This document shows positions 17,108 to 25,685 of a stretch of 64,000 nt of DNA, piece after piece (the first letter of the stretch is position 1; every line of letters starts with the position of its first letter). The translations under genes were made by a program, and so were the position numbers. This DNA comes from Gemmatimonadaceae bacterium (lineage in GTDB: Bacteria > Gemmatimonadota > Gemmatimonadetes > Gemmatimonadales > Gemmatimonadaceae): contig JADLCY010000011.1 of assembly GCA_020846935.1 (NCBI GenBank), positions 372,001 through 436,000 of the forward strand. Direction: 5' to 3'. The notes beneath the pieces are model-generated. The model saw only the letters and a list, made by a program, of their open reading frames with translations. It did no database searches and was not told where the DNA came from.

Positions 17108-18067
17108 CTAACGGCGCAGCTCGCGCGCCCAGGCCGCGAACGCGCGCGGATAGAATGCCGGGCCGAAGAGCAGCCACTCGCCAAGCGACGGTGGCAACGT
17201 AAACCTCGCCGCGGCCTGCTCCGCGGGCACGCCGTCGGCGAGCGCCTTGCGCGCCGCGTTCTCGATCTCGCCAAGGACGGCGACGTAGCGCTCGACGTCG
17301 GCGGCCGTGGCGACCGCGCCGTGACCGGGGACGTAGGTCGTTTCTCGCGAGCGGCGAAGCGCCGCGACGCTCGCGGCGAGCTGCGTCGGCACCGTGTCCA
17401 CGTAGTTGGGGATCATCCCGTTCCACACGAGATCCCCGCAGAACACGACCGACGGATCGTCGATCCCGATCGTGACGTCGCTCGCCGTATGGCCTCCGCG
17501 CGGTACGAGTCGCACCGTGCGCCCGCCGAGATCGATGGTGGTTTGCGCCAGCGGGTCGAGGGCGATGACCGACGCAAGGGCCGCTGATCGCTCCCGATCG
17601 GCCGGCTGGTTGCGTTCGAGCACCTGCGTCCTCGTCGCGTCGGTCGCGTACACCTTCGGTCGTGACTCATCGCTCACGTATCCGGCCACGCCATTCGTGT
17701 GATCCGCGTGGTAGTGCGTGACCGCCACGTGCGTGGGCCAACGGCCGGTGAGCGTCTTCGATTGCGCCGCAAGCCACCGGGCGCCGGCCGGTGTCATGAA
17801 TCCCTCGATCGCGAGCACGCCGCTCCGCCCGGCGATAAGTCCGCCGTTGCTCAGCGTCGTGCGATCACCAGCGAGGGGCGTGGAGACGAGGGCCCACACG
17901 CCCTCGGCCACCTGTTCGAGGCGACCGAACGGCTCGATGGCCACGGGGCGACCCACCGGACGCGCAGCCCACGCCGCGCGCGCCAGCAGCGTCGTCGAAG
18001 CGGCGGCCAGCGCCAGGTGCGTGGCACAGCTCGACGTGTCGCGGAGAAAGGTGCGGCGATCGATCAT
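17108..18067 (-). CDS. Metallo-beta-lactamase-fold hydrolase, exported
   Basis: 319 residues with a Tat-like N-terminus (DRRTFLRDTSSC followed by AALAAASTTLLA-type hydrophobics) and a metallo-beta-lactamase fold: THYHADHTNG supplies the HxHxDH zinc ligands, then GGHTASD and a late VPGHGAVAT. Hydrolases of this fold are recurrently found with quinoprotein dehydrogenase systems, where their role is unclear. It is first in the QHNDH gene run, 2 bp before qhpG. The 68 bp between it and the YpdA-like gene show no clear terminator. Confidence 0.85.
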   Translation of the reverse strand: MIDRRTFLRDTSSCATHLALAAASTTLLARAAWAARPVGRPVAIEPFGRLEQVAEGVWALVSTPLAGDRTTLSNGGLIAGRSGVLAIEGFMTPAGARWLAAQSKTLTGRWPTHVAVTHYHADHTNGVAGYVSDESRPKVYATDATRTQVLERNQPADRERSAALASVIALDPLAQTTIDLGGRTVRLVPRGGHTASDVTIGIDDPSVVFCGDLVWNGMIPNYVDTVPTQLAASVAALRRSRETTYVPGHGAVATAADVERYVAVLGEIENAARKALADGVPAEQAAARFTLPPSLGEWLLFGPAFYPRAFAAWARELRR

Positions 18068-18135
18068 CGCGCGTCGCGTGAGAGAGCGGCAGAAGCTAGT
18101 GTGCGGGTGCCCGGACCGCGATCCACGAACGTGCG

Positions 18136-19164
18136 TTACCCGCCGTCGAGATCCCGGCTCACTCCCGGTGTCTCGGGGGCGGTGCGGCCCTGCAGGCGGG
18201 CCACGATGCGATCGCCATGGTGGCGCCCGTTCTCGATGAACACCTTGTTTGCATCAAAGCCCGCAATCACTACACCGGCCACGAAGAGGCCCGGAACCGT
18301 GGTCTCGAGTGTGGTCGGCTCGTGTGCCGGGATGCCCGTCACCGGGTCGATGGGTACTCCAACCGCGCGCAGCAGGTCGACGTTGGGTGCGTATCCGGTG
18401 AGCAGATACACGTGATCCGCCCCGAGACGATGTGCCGCGCCGTCGACATCGCGCACGTGAACCGCTTCGGCATCGATCGCCGTGACCCGTGCGTTCCAGC
18501 AGGCCGCGATGCTCCCCTCGGCGATACGGTTCGTGAGATCGGGCACCACCCAGGGCTTGATGCGCTTGTCGAACGTCGGGCCAAAGTGGCTCAGCGTCAC
18601 GCGCGCGCCCGACCGCCAGAGGTCGAGCGCGGCTTCGGCGGCCGAGTTGCCTCCGCCAACGACCACGACGCGCTGCTGAAAGGCGTGGTGTCCCTCACGG
18701 TAAGCGTGCGACACGTGCGGCAGATCCTCGCCGGGGACGCGGAGCAGGTTCGGCGACCCCCAGTAGCCCGTGGCCACGACGACGGCGCGGGCGCGCACCT
18801 GCCTGACGACGCCACGTCGCTCGGTCGAGATGGTGAACACCGGGGCCTGTCCCTCGATGGCCGTCACGCGTTCGTATTGCCTGACGACGAGGTCGAAGTA
18901 CGTAACCACGGCGCGATAGTACGCGAGGGCATCGCGACGCGTCGGCTTGGGCTCGGAGATCACGAACGGCAGGCCACCGAGCGACAGCTTCTCCGCCGTC
19001 GAAAAAAACGTCGCGTGCGTGGGGTACTGGGTGATCGCATTCACGACGCAGCCCCCGTCGAACACCACCGTGGTGAACCCGGCCCGTCCGAGCGCGATCG
19101 CCGTCGCCAGCCCGCAGGGGCCGGCGCCGACCACGACCACGTCGTACGCCTCGGGAGCGGTCAT
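18136..19164 (-). CDS. YpdA/Bdr-like FAD-NAD(P) oxidoreductase
   Basis: 342-residue flavoprotein. FAD-binding VVVVGAGPCGLATAIALGRAG is at the N-terminus, a second nucleotide site QRVVVVGGGNSAAEAALDLW sits in the middle, and the C-terminal flavin contact is VPGLFVAGVVIAG. It lacks the CxxC of thioredoxin reductases. This matches the YpdA family, in which some members reduce bacillithiol disulfide; without bacillithiol genes in view, the thiol is unknown. ATG 19164 overlaps the purA stop by 4 bp (ATGA). A frame start at 19335 would lie inside purA. Confidence 0.88.
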   Translation of the reverse strand: MTAPEAYDVVVVGAGPCGLATAIALGRAGFTTVVFDGGCVVNAITQYPTHATFFSTAEKLSLGGLPFVISEPKPTRRDALAYYRAVVTYFDLVVRQYERVTAIEGQAPVFTISTERRGVVRQVRARAVVVATGYWGSPNLLRVPGEDLPHVSHAYREGHHAFQQRVVVVGGGNSAAEAALDLWRSGARVTLSHFGPTFDKRIKPWVVPDLTNRIAEGSIAACWNARVTAIDAEAVHVRDVDGAAHRLGADHVYLLTGYAPNVDLLRAVGVPIDPVTGIPAHEPTTLETTVPGLFVAGVVIAGFDANKVFIENGRHHGDRIVARLQGRTAPETPGVSRDLDGG

Positions 19165-20456
19165 GCGCCGCTCGGCGGCACCTCGATGATCTGGTCGCGC
19201 CGCGTACCGACACTCACGTACCGGATCGGCGTCTCGACCAGTTCCTCGATGCGATCGAGGTAGCGACGCGCCGCCACCGGCAGGTCGCTCACGGTGCGCG
19301 CGTCGCCGGTCGGGCGCTGCCAGCCGTCCATCCATTCATAGATCGGCTCGAGGCGCTCGAGATCCGTGATGTCGGCCGGGAACTCCTGCAGCACGTCGTC
19401 CCCGCTCCGGTAGCCCGTGCACAGCGCGACGCGCTCCAGCGTGTCGAGCACGTCCAGCTTGGTGACCGCGAGGCCGGTGAGCCCGTTCACGCGCGCGGCA
19501 TAGCGCACCACCACGGCGTCAAACCAGCCGCAGCGGCGCGGCCGTCCCGTGGTCGCACCGAATTCGTTGCCCAGCGTCCGGATGCGCTCTCCCAGCTCGG
19601 CATCGAGTTCGGTCGGGAGCGGACCGTTGCCGACCCTGGTCGTGTAGGCCTTCACGATGCCTAACGCGGCGCCGAGCGCCGTGGGGGCGATGCCAGCGCC
19701 AATCGCCGCGCCGCCGACGGTCGTGCTGCTCGACGTCACGAACGGGTACGTGCCGTGATCGACGTCCAGAAGCGAGCCCTGTGCGCCTTCCAGCAGCAGC
19801 GCGGCGTCGCTCCTGAGCGCGCGGTGCAGCATCACCCCAAGATCCTCGGCGAGCGCGAGGAGCCGGTCCGACACGGTGGCGAGGCTGGCCAGCGTCGCAT
19901 CCACGTCCGCCCGTGCCGAGGAGCCAAAGCGCGTCAGCCGCATGTTGGCGTGATCGCACCCCTGCTCCACCAGCTTCCGCAGCCGTTCGGGATGCTTCAG
20001 GTCCACCACGCGAATACCGCGACGCCCCGCCTTGTCCTCATACGCCGGCCCGATCCCCCGTCCCGTGGTGCCGATGGCCTTGCTGGCGTGGCTCTCCTTG
20101 TCCACGAGCTTGTGGTACGGCATCACAAGGTGCGCACGATCCGAGACATAAAGCCGCCCCTCGACGTCTATGCCGTCCTTCACCAACTCGTCGATCTCGG
20201 TGAACAGCGTCTCCGGATCGAGCACCACGCCGTTGCCGATGGCGCATCGCACCCCGGGGTGCAGGATACCGCTCGGGATCTGGTGCAGCACGAACTCGTC
20301 GTCGCCGATGTGCACCGTGTGCCCCGCGTTCGCGCCCCCCTGGTATCGCACGACCCAGTCCGCACGCTCGGCCAGCACGTCCACGAGCTTGCCCTTCCCT
20401 TCATCACCCCACTGCGCGCCAACGATCACGACGGTGCGATTCCTGGAGTTCCACAT
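19161..20456 (-). CDS. purA: Adenylosuccinate synthetase
   Basis: 431 residues, the usual length. It makes adenylosuccinate from IMP, GTP and aspartate in purine synthesis. The P-loop GAQWGDEGKGK, the Asp/His pair region GGANAGHT, LLEGAQG, and the guanine-site TKLDVLD are visible. ATG 20456 (MWNSRNRTVVIVGAQ) is preferred over an ATG eight codons earlier, since family members begin close to the P-loop. No good Shine-Dalgarno is seen. It shares a transcript with the overlapping YpdA-like gene. Confidence 0.97.
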   Translation of the reverse strand: MWNSRNRTVVIVGAQWGDEGKGKLVDVLAERADWVVRYQGGANAGHTVHIGDDEFVLHQIPSGILHPGVRCAIGNGVVLDPETLFTEIDELVKDGIDVEGRLYVSDRAHLVMPYHKLVDKESHASKAIGTTGRGIGPAYEDKAGRRGIRVVDLKHPERLRKLVEQGCDHANMRLTRFGSSARADVDATLASLATVSDRLLALAEDLGVMLHRALRSDAALLLEGAQGSLLDVDHGTYPFVTSSSTTVGGAAIGAGIAPTALGAALGIVKAYTTRVGNGPLPTELDAELGERIRTLGNEFGATTGRPRRCGWFDAVVVRYAARVNGLTGLAVTKLDVLDTLERVALCTGYRSGDDVLQEFPADITDLERLEPIYEWMDGWQRPTGDARTVSDLPVAARRYLDRIEELVETPIRYVSVGTRRDQIIEVPPSGA

Positions 20457-20479
20457 GGAGAGAAGTCGGGTTGCGGACA

Positions 20480-20514
20480 AAGAAAAACGCCCCGGACCGG
20501 AAGCTCGGGGCGTT
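20480..20514 (-). terminator. Rho-independent terminator after DUF1269 gene
   Basis: On the minus strand the sequence AACGCCCCG, an 11-nt loop, then CGGGGCGTT is followed by TTTTC. Stem arms are 20506-20514 and 20486-20494. It ends transcription of the gene at 20627-21115 just before the purA promoter region. The rest of 20515-20626 shows nothing recognisable. Confidence 0.85.
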
Positions 20515-20626
20515 GGCGAAAGCTATGGCGCGGTGTGCGTGAGGGCAAACGGACGTCGAGGGTCAGGGCGCGCGGGAACGGCGGTGAGACGGCCCCGACC
20601 GAGCGCCATGCGCCACGCCCTGCGGC

Positions 20627-21115
20627 CTACCCATTCGCCTTCCCGATCGCGCTGATCGCCGCCGAGAGATCCGACTCGAGACCCGAACCCAGGATGGTGG
20701 CGCCACCATCCGTGAGGGTGCGCTCCGCGTGTGCAATGTCCGCCGACTCGACCAGCGCCACGAGCATCGAGGTGCCCACACCGATCCCGCTTCCCATCTG
20801 TTTGAGCAGCGGGTCGGGGAAGCCTGCGTCGACGAAATGAGCGGCGAGCCCCCCGACGATGGCGCCGGCGAAGGGTCCGATGCCAGGCAGCAGCAGCGCC
20901 GCCACTGCGCCGACGGCCGCGCTCTTCCCGATCCCCCAGTCCTGCGTCTCCTTGAACTCGACCTGACCATCGGCCATTCGCCGGATCACCGCGGCGTTCC
21001 CGAGTCGTGCGCCCGCTGCCTTGAGCCGATCGAGCCCACCACCTGCTCCTTCGGACGTGGGAAAGCTCGCGACGATGATGCGTTTGGTGGATGCAGGGCC
21101 CGATGGAGCGGTCAT
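20627..21115 (-). CDS. DUF1269-like glycine-zipper protein
   Basis: 162 residues. The N-terminal half has the pattern of DUF1269 proteins (IIVASFPTSEGAGGGLDRLKAA, then a GQVEFKETQDWGIGKSAAVGA turn), followed by a glycine-rich hydrophobic stretch (LLLPGIGPFAGAIVGGLAAHFVD) likely to insert into or associate with membrane, and a closing SADIAHAERTLTDGGA segment. Function unknown; relatives are often stress-linked. It stands alone between a terminator on its 3' side and the DUF456 gene. Confidence 0.75.
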   Translation of the reverse strand: MTAPSGPASTKRIIVASFPTSEGAGGGLDRLKAAGARLGNAAVIRRMADGQVEFKETQDWGIGKSAAVGAVAALLLPGIGPFAGAIVGGLAAHFVDAGFPDPLLKQMGSGIGVGTSMLVALVESADIAHAERTLTDGGATILGSGLESDLSAAISAIGKANG

Positions 21116-21193
21116 GGGAGTATGGGAACGGAGTGGGATCGAAACTGTAGAAAAAAACCTAACCTGGCGAGTTCCACCCCTCGGTGTGGCGGA

Positions 21194-21688
21194 CTACGCC
21201 GCCGCGCCGATCATGAGAGTGACCGCGACGGCGCACCCCAGCCCGGTCTTGGCCGCGGCAGCCGCCACGCGCCCGAGCAATGCACCCGTGGCCACACGTG
21301 TCGCGCCTGCCCTCGTGGCGTCGGGGCGTGTGTACTCGAGCACGAGGGCGCCAACGAACGCGCCTGCGAATGCGCCGATCACCGAGCCGACGATCGGCAC
21401 CGGCACTCCGACAATGGCACCCGCGATGCCCCCGAGGATCGACCCCCACGCCGCGCGCCTCGATCCACCGTACTTCTGCGTGTAGCGCGCCGAGAGCGTG
21501 AACTCGAGCACCTCGGCAAGCACCGCGAGGCCGACCGCGATCGCAACCGTGACCCAGCCGACCGATGCTGCCGGAACGAGCCAGTCATAGGCCAGCGCCG
21601 CGATGATCATGACCCACAGGCCAGGCAGGCCGAGTGGGACCAGGCACAGCGCAAGGAGCAGGACGCAGCCGAGGAGAACGAGGGACAC
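21194..21688 (-). CDS. DUF456 family membrane protein
   Basis: 164 residues, almost wholly hydrophobic with about four to five membrane segments and glycine-zipper repeats (GSILGGIAGAIVGVPVPIVGSVIGAFAGAFVGA). The segment EVLEFTLSARYTQKYGGSRRAAWG is typical of DUF456. Function is unknown. The 78 bp on its 3' side, before the DUF1269 gene, contain an A/T-rich patch (positions 21149-21165) that may serve as promoter for that gene. Confidence 0.85.
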   Translation of the reverse strand: MSLVLLGCVLLLALCLVPLGLPGLWVMIIAALAYDWLVPAASVGWVTVAIAVGLAVLAEVLEFTLSARYTQKYGGSRRAAWGSILGGIAGAIVGVPVPIVGSVIGAFAGAFVGALVLEYTRPDATRAGATRVATGALLGRVAAAAAKTGLGCAVAVTLMIGAAA

Positions 21689-21729
21689 AGACGGACGGGA
21701 TTGAGCGACTGCGGTGCGGGAAAGGACGA

Positions 21730-21756
21730 AGGGCGGAGAGAGTGGCTCCCCGCCCT
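21730..21756 (-). terminator. Hairpin after DapA-like gene, possible terminator
   Basis: Arms AGGGCGG and CCGCCCT (21750-21756 and 21730-21736) form a stem about 30 bp past the stop of the DapA-like gene. The tail on the minus strand is only mildly T-rich (TCGTCCTTTCC), so termination may be partial. Confidence 0.5.
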
Positions 21757-21785
21757 ACGGATCGCTGCCTGAGCCGGATTCGACG

Positions 21786-22685
21786 CTATGCGACGCCAAC
21801 CAGGCTCGCGTCGCGCAGCAGGCGCTCGACCTCGGCGATGTCGGCCGCGGACGGCGGCAGCAGCGGGAGCCGCACCGGGCCACCCTTGAGTCCCACCCGC
21901 TCCATTGCCGCCTTGACCGCGGGGATCCCCATGCGGCCGACGATTTCCAGCGCACATGGCGTCAGGCGCCGCTGGGCGTCTGCGCTGTCCTCGATACGCC
22001 CGGCCCGGAACGCATGGTAGACCTCGAGGGACAGTTCGGTCGCGAACAATGCCACGGCCAGGATCCCTCCGCGCACGCCGAGAGCCAGCGTCTGGTGGAC
22101 CGTGCCGCCGTGCCCGGTGATGACCGCAAAGTCGTCCGACTGTGAGGCGAGATAGTTGGGCAGGTAGGCCAGATCGCCTGACGAGTCCTTCATCCCGACG
22201 ATGTTGTCGTGTCCGGCAAGTCGCGCCACGAGGTCGCCCTCGAGGCGGAAGTGCATGTACTTGGGAATGTTGTAGAGCAGCACCGGGACGGGCGACTCAT
22301 CAGCAACGCGCTCGTAGTGGGCCTGCAGCGCCGCCGAGGTCATGGCGTTTGAATAGTAGTGCGGTGCAACGACCAGCACGCCATCCGCGCCACGCTCCGC
22401 GGCCTCACGGCATCGTCGCACGCACGCCTTGGTGGACTCCGCGCCCGTGCCCACGATCAGCCAGCGATCGGCTGGCGTCACCGAGCGCGCCATTTCCACG
22501 AGCCGGAGGCGCTCGCTCTCCTCGAGCAGCGCGGCCTCTCCGGTCGAGCCGGCGATCACGAGCCCGTGCAACCCGGCATCGAGGTGGGCACGCGCGTTGG
22601 CACCGAACGCATCGAGGTCGAGTTCCCCGCGCGCATCGAACGTGGTGATCACCGGGCCGAGCACGCCGGCGAGAGTCCTGGTCAT
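21786..22685 (-). CDS. DapA-family aldolase/synthase
   Basis: 299-residue TIM-barrel enzyme of the dihydrodipicolinate synthase family. The Schiff-base lysine is in NIVGMKDSSGD, the tyrosine in VLLYNIPKYMHF, and the loop AGSTGEAALL stands where DapA has GTTGE. The GTTGE-to-STGE change and overall look fit 4-hydroxy-2-oxoglutarate aldolase-type members as well as DapA, so I give no symbol. These enzymes condense or cleave pyruvate-containing substrates. ATG 22685 gives MTRTLAGVLGPVITTF. It lies 15 bp from the pilT-like stop; the same transcript is likely. Confidence 0.85.
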   Translation of the reverse strand: MTRTLAGVLGPVITTFDARGELDLDAFGANARAHLDAGLHGLVIAGSTGEAALLEESERLRLVEMARSVTPADRWLIVGTGAESTKACVRRCREAAERGADGVLVVAPHYYSNAMTSAALQAHYERVADESPVPVLLYNIPKYMHFRLEGDLVARLAGHDNIVGMKDSSGDLAYLPNYLASQSDDFAVITGHGGTVHQTLALGVRGGILAVALFATELSLEVYHAFRAGRIEDSADAQRRLTPCALEIVGRMGIPAVKAAMERVGLKGGPVRLPLLPPSAADIAEVERLLRDASLVGVA

Positions 22686-22700
22686 GCTGTCACTCCTCTC

Positions 22701-23819
22701 CTAGGTCAGGTTGCCCGCGTTGAACGGGTCGTTGTTCGCTTCCTCACGGCGCGCGGCGCTCCGGAACATGCTCATCTGCAGCTCGAAGTCCGCCGGGCGC
22801 GTCGACGCCGCCAGGGCCGTCTCGAACGTCACGACATTCTGGGTCACGAGGTCCGCGAGGTGCTGGTCGAACGTCTGCATACCGTATTGGTCACGCCCGT
22901 CGGCCATGTATTCGCGGATCTCGCCCACCCGCTGGTTGAGGATCAGGTCCGCGATCAGTGGCGTGTTCAGCATGACCTCGCACGCCACCGCACGCCCGTT
23001 GCCGTCCTTGCGCGGGAGCAGGCGTTGCGAAACGACGGCCGCGAGCGACTCCGACAGGCGGATGCGGATCACGTCCTGCTCCTCGGGCGGGAACATGGAC
23101 ACGACACGCATGATAGTCGCCTGCGCGTCCGGCGTGTGGACCGTGGCCAGCAGCAGGTGTCCGGTTTCCGCCGCCTTCATCGCCGTGTCGATGGTTTCGG
23201 TGTCGCGCAGCTCGCCGAGGACGATGACGTCCGGGTCCTGGCGAAGCGCGGCCTTGAGCCCGACCCGGAAGTTCTCGGTGTCGACGCCGATCTCCCGCTG
23301 CGTGATCGAGCTCTTGAGGTCACGATGCAGAAACTCGATCGGCTCCTCGAGCGTGACGATGTGCTTCTCGAGGTTGGCATTGATGTGTGCCATCACCGCC
23401 GCCAGCGTCGAGGACTTGCCCGAGCCGGTGACCCCGGTGATGAGGACCATGCCCCGTTCGGTCATGGCGATCCGCTCGAGCACCGCAGGAAGACCGAGCT
23501 GGTCGAACGTCGGCACGCGGAACGGGATCACGCGCATGACGATCATGAAACTCGATCGCTGGCGCAGGATGTTCACGCGAAAACGCCCGATGCCCGGGGC
23601 GCCCCAGGAGCAGTCGTAGTCGAGCAGCGAGTCGATCCGCTCCTTGACCTTCTCGTTGGTGATGAGGCGCAGCGCGATCGCGCGCGTCTGTTCGGGCGTG
23701 AGCGCCTGTTTCGTCATCGCCGTCAGCACGCCGTCGATGCGGGCGCGGAAGACGTCACCCGCCTTGATGTGCAGGTCCGACGCCCCACGGTCCACCGCCG
23801 CCTTGATGATCTTCTCCAC
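22701..23819 (-). CDS. pilT: Type IV pilus retraction ATPase, PilT-like
   Basis: 372-residue secretion ATPase. An N-terminal domain (SDLHIKAGD, FRVNILRQR) precedes Walker A GVTGSGKS, the Asp box VTLEEPIEFLH, Walker B DPDVIVLGELRD and the His box ATVHTPDA. AIRNLIRE-type C-terminal features are replaced by IADLILNQRVGEIREYMADG. PilT depolymerises type IV pili; PilU is a close alternative. No other pilus genes are in the window. It follows trpS by 10 bp. The start is ATG or GTG at 23819 (MEKIIKAAVDRGASDLH). Confidence 0.9.
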   Translation of the reverse strand: MEKIIKAAVDRGASDLHIKAGDVFRARIDGVLTAMTKQALTPEQTRAIALRLITNEKVKERIDSLLDYDCSWGAPGIGRFRVNILRQRSSFMIVMRVIPFRVPTFDQLGLPAVLERIAMTERGMVLITGVTGSGKSSTLAAVMAHINANLEKHIVTLEEPIEFLHRDLKSSITQREIGVDTENFRVGLKAALRQDPDVIVLGELRDTETIDTAMKAAETGHLLLATVHTPDAQATIMRVVSMFPPEEQDVIRIRLSESLAAVVSQRLLPRKDGNGRAVACEVMLNTPLIADLILNQRVGEIREYMADGRDQYGMQTFDQHLADLVTQNVVTFETALAASTRPADFELQMSMFRSAARREEANNDPFNAGNLT

Positions 23820-23829
23820 TCACCCTCCC

Positions 23830-24804
23830 TCAGTCCAGGCCCATCAGTTCACGTACATAACCGATCGTCTGCTTCGCGATCCCCCGCGCCTTCGCGGCCC
23901 CGGCTTCGAGCCGCTCTCGCACGCGCGCGGGATGCGCGGTCAGCTCCGCCGCGCGCTCACGGATCGGCGTGAGCTCGGCGTTCATGTTCTCGAACAGCAC
24001 CTTCTTGCAATCGATGCAACCCCAGCCCGCCGAACGGCACTGCATCGCCACATAGTCCACGGTCGCCGGTGGACTGAACGCCTTGTGCAGATGGTAGATG
24101 TTGCAGATGTCGGGGTTGCCGGGGTCTGTCCGCCTCACCCGCGCTGGATCGGTCATGGCCGGTCGCAGCTTTTCCCAGATGGTCTCGGGCGGATCGAGCA
24201 ACCCCACCGTATTGCCGAGGGACTTCGACATCTTGGCCTGCCCGTCGAGCCCCATGATGCGCCGCGTGGGCGTAAGCCGCGCCTTGGGCTCCGGAAAGAA
24301 CCCCTCGGAGAATCGGGCATTCCAGCGCCGGGCGATCTCGCGCGTCAGCTCGAGATGCTGCAGCTGATCCTCGCCCACCGGCACGGTGTCCGCCTTGTAG
24401 ATCAGGATGTCCGCCGCCTGCAGGACCGGATAGTTCAGGATGCCAGCGGGTACGCTCTCAAAGCGCGCCGACTTCTCCTTGTATTGCGTCTGGCGCTCCA
24501 GCTCACCCACCGGCGTGATGGCGTTGAAGACCCACTGCAACTCGGTGTGTTCGGGCACGCGTGACTGCACAAACAGCGTGGCCTTGTCCGTGTCGATGCC
24601 CACCGCAAGCAGGGAAATCCCCATCTCGAGTGTGCGCCGCCGGAGGTCAGCCGGCTCGTACGGCAGCGTGATCGCGTGGTAGTCCACGACACAGAAAAAC
24701 GACTCGAACTCGTGCTGCAGCTCGACCCAGTTCTTCACCGCACCGAGGTAGTTTCCAATGTGGAGTTCGCCCGAGGGCTGGATTCCGCTGAAGATCCGGG
24801 GCAT
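23830..24804 (-). CDS. trpS: Tryptophan--tRNA ligase
   Basis: 324 residues, standard length. Class I signature HIGN (GELHIGNYLG) and the KMSKS motif (DGQAKMSKSLGNT) are both clear, with the tryptophan-pocket GEDQLQHLELTR. A cysteine pair region (RSAGWGCIDCKK) near 240-250 may bind an Fe-S cluster or zinc, as in some TrpRS. ATG 24804 is only 3 bp from the start of the divergent gene, so its promoter must lie within or across that gene. Confidence 0.97.
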   Translation of the reverse strand: MPRIFSGIQPSGELHIGNYLGAVKNWVELQHEFESFFCVVDYHAITLPYEPADLRRRTLEMGISLLAVGIDTDKATLFVQSRVPEHTELQWVFNAITPVGELERQTQYKEKSARFESVPAGILNYPVLQAADILIYKADTVPVGEDQLQHLELTREIARRWNARFSEGFFPEPKARLTPTRRIMGLDGQAKMSKSLGNTVGLLDPPETIWEKLRPAMTDPARVRRTDPGNPDICNIYHLHKAFSPPATVDYVAMQCRSAGWGCIDCKKVLFENMNAELTPIRERAAELTAHPARVRERLEAGAAKARGIAKQTIGYVRELMGLD

Positions 24805-24807
24805 TCG

Positions 24808-25662
24808 ATGAAACTAAGGTGGCCGACTTTGCCGTCGCAACGAGACCAAACCTTTCCTGCGGTGCTTCTCACGGCGTGCACCGCTGCGGCGCAGGCCGGG
24901 GCAACTTACATCCGATCGCGCACGGCCGACCTTGCAACGATCGACTGGCAGGAGAAAGCACGCGCCGATTTTGTGAGCGAGGTCGACCTGGGCGCCGAGG
25001 AGCGCATCACCAACGTGCTCCATGCGGCCGTTCCAGGCGCCGTGGTCGTGGGCGAGGAGCGCTCACCGGGCCTCGCCCCGAACGACCATGAGATCGCGTT
25101 CATCGTCGATCCGCTCGACGGCACCACCAACTTCCTGCACGGGTACCCGCAGTATGCGGTGTCCATCGCCGCGGTGGCCGAAGGCGGCCTGGTCGCCGGG
25201 ATCGTGCTGGACGTGCCGCGCGGCATCACGTACGCGGCCACCCGCGGCGGAGGCGCAACGCGCGACGGGACGCCGATCCGCGTGTCGCGGCTCGTGGAAC
25301 CGGCGCGCGCGCTCGTGGGGACGGGATTCCCGTTCAAGGATCCACAGCGCATTCCGGAGTACCTCCCCTCATTTTCTCGCGTCGTGGGGCAGGTCGCGGG
25401 CGTGCGCCGTGCCGGGGCGGCTGCGCTCGACCTGGCCGACGTCGCCGCCGGGCGGTTCGACGGCTTCTGGGAGCTCATGCTCGCGCCGTGGGACCACGCC
25501 GCCGGCACGCTGCTCATTCGCGAAGCTGGTGGCCGCGTGAGTGACCTCGCCGGCAACGAGCTGCGCGTGGAGCACACGCCGGTGGTCGCGTCGAACGGCG
25601 TCCTGCACGAATGGCTCCTCGCCCAGTTGCGCCCGAGCGCACCGTTCACGATCCCTTCCTGA
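24808..25662 (+). CDS. Inositol monophosphatase family protein
   Basis: 284-residue Li-sensitive phosphatase family member. Metal sites: Glu in VGEERS, the block DPLDGTTNF, and the C-terminal WDHAAGTLLIREAGG. Substrates in this family include inositol phosphates, PAP and NADP; the last cannot be told from sequence. Start ATG 24808 gives MKLRWPTLPSQRD; a GTG at 24862 right before the first conserved helix is an alternative. It is one of two plus-strand genes, followed after 23 bp by ftcD. Confidence 0.9.
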   Translation: MKLRWPTLPSQRDQTFPAVLLTACTAAAQAGATYIRSRTADLATIDWQEKARADFVSEVDLGAEERITNVLHAAVPGAVVVGEERSPGLAPNDHEIAFIVDPLDGTTNFLHGYPQYAVSIAAVAEGGLVAGIVLDVPRGITYAATRGGGATRDGTPIRVSRLVEPARALVGTGFPFKDPQRIPEYLPSFSRVVGQVAGVRRAGAAALDLADVAAGRFDGFWELMLAPWDHAAGTLLIREAGGRVSDLAGNELRVEHTPVVASNGVLHEWLLAQLRPSAPFTIPS

Positions 25663-25685
25663 ACTCCCCACCCTCAACTGCCCGC

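Noticed and set aside
15600-17426. qhpG starting at 17426
   Set aside because: The extra 107 codons lie inside the MBL-hydrolase gene and are Arg-rich; GTG 17105 starts right before the FAD motif.
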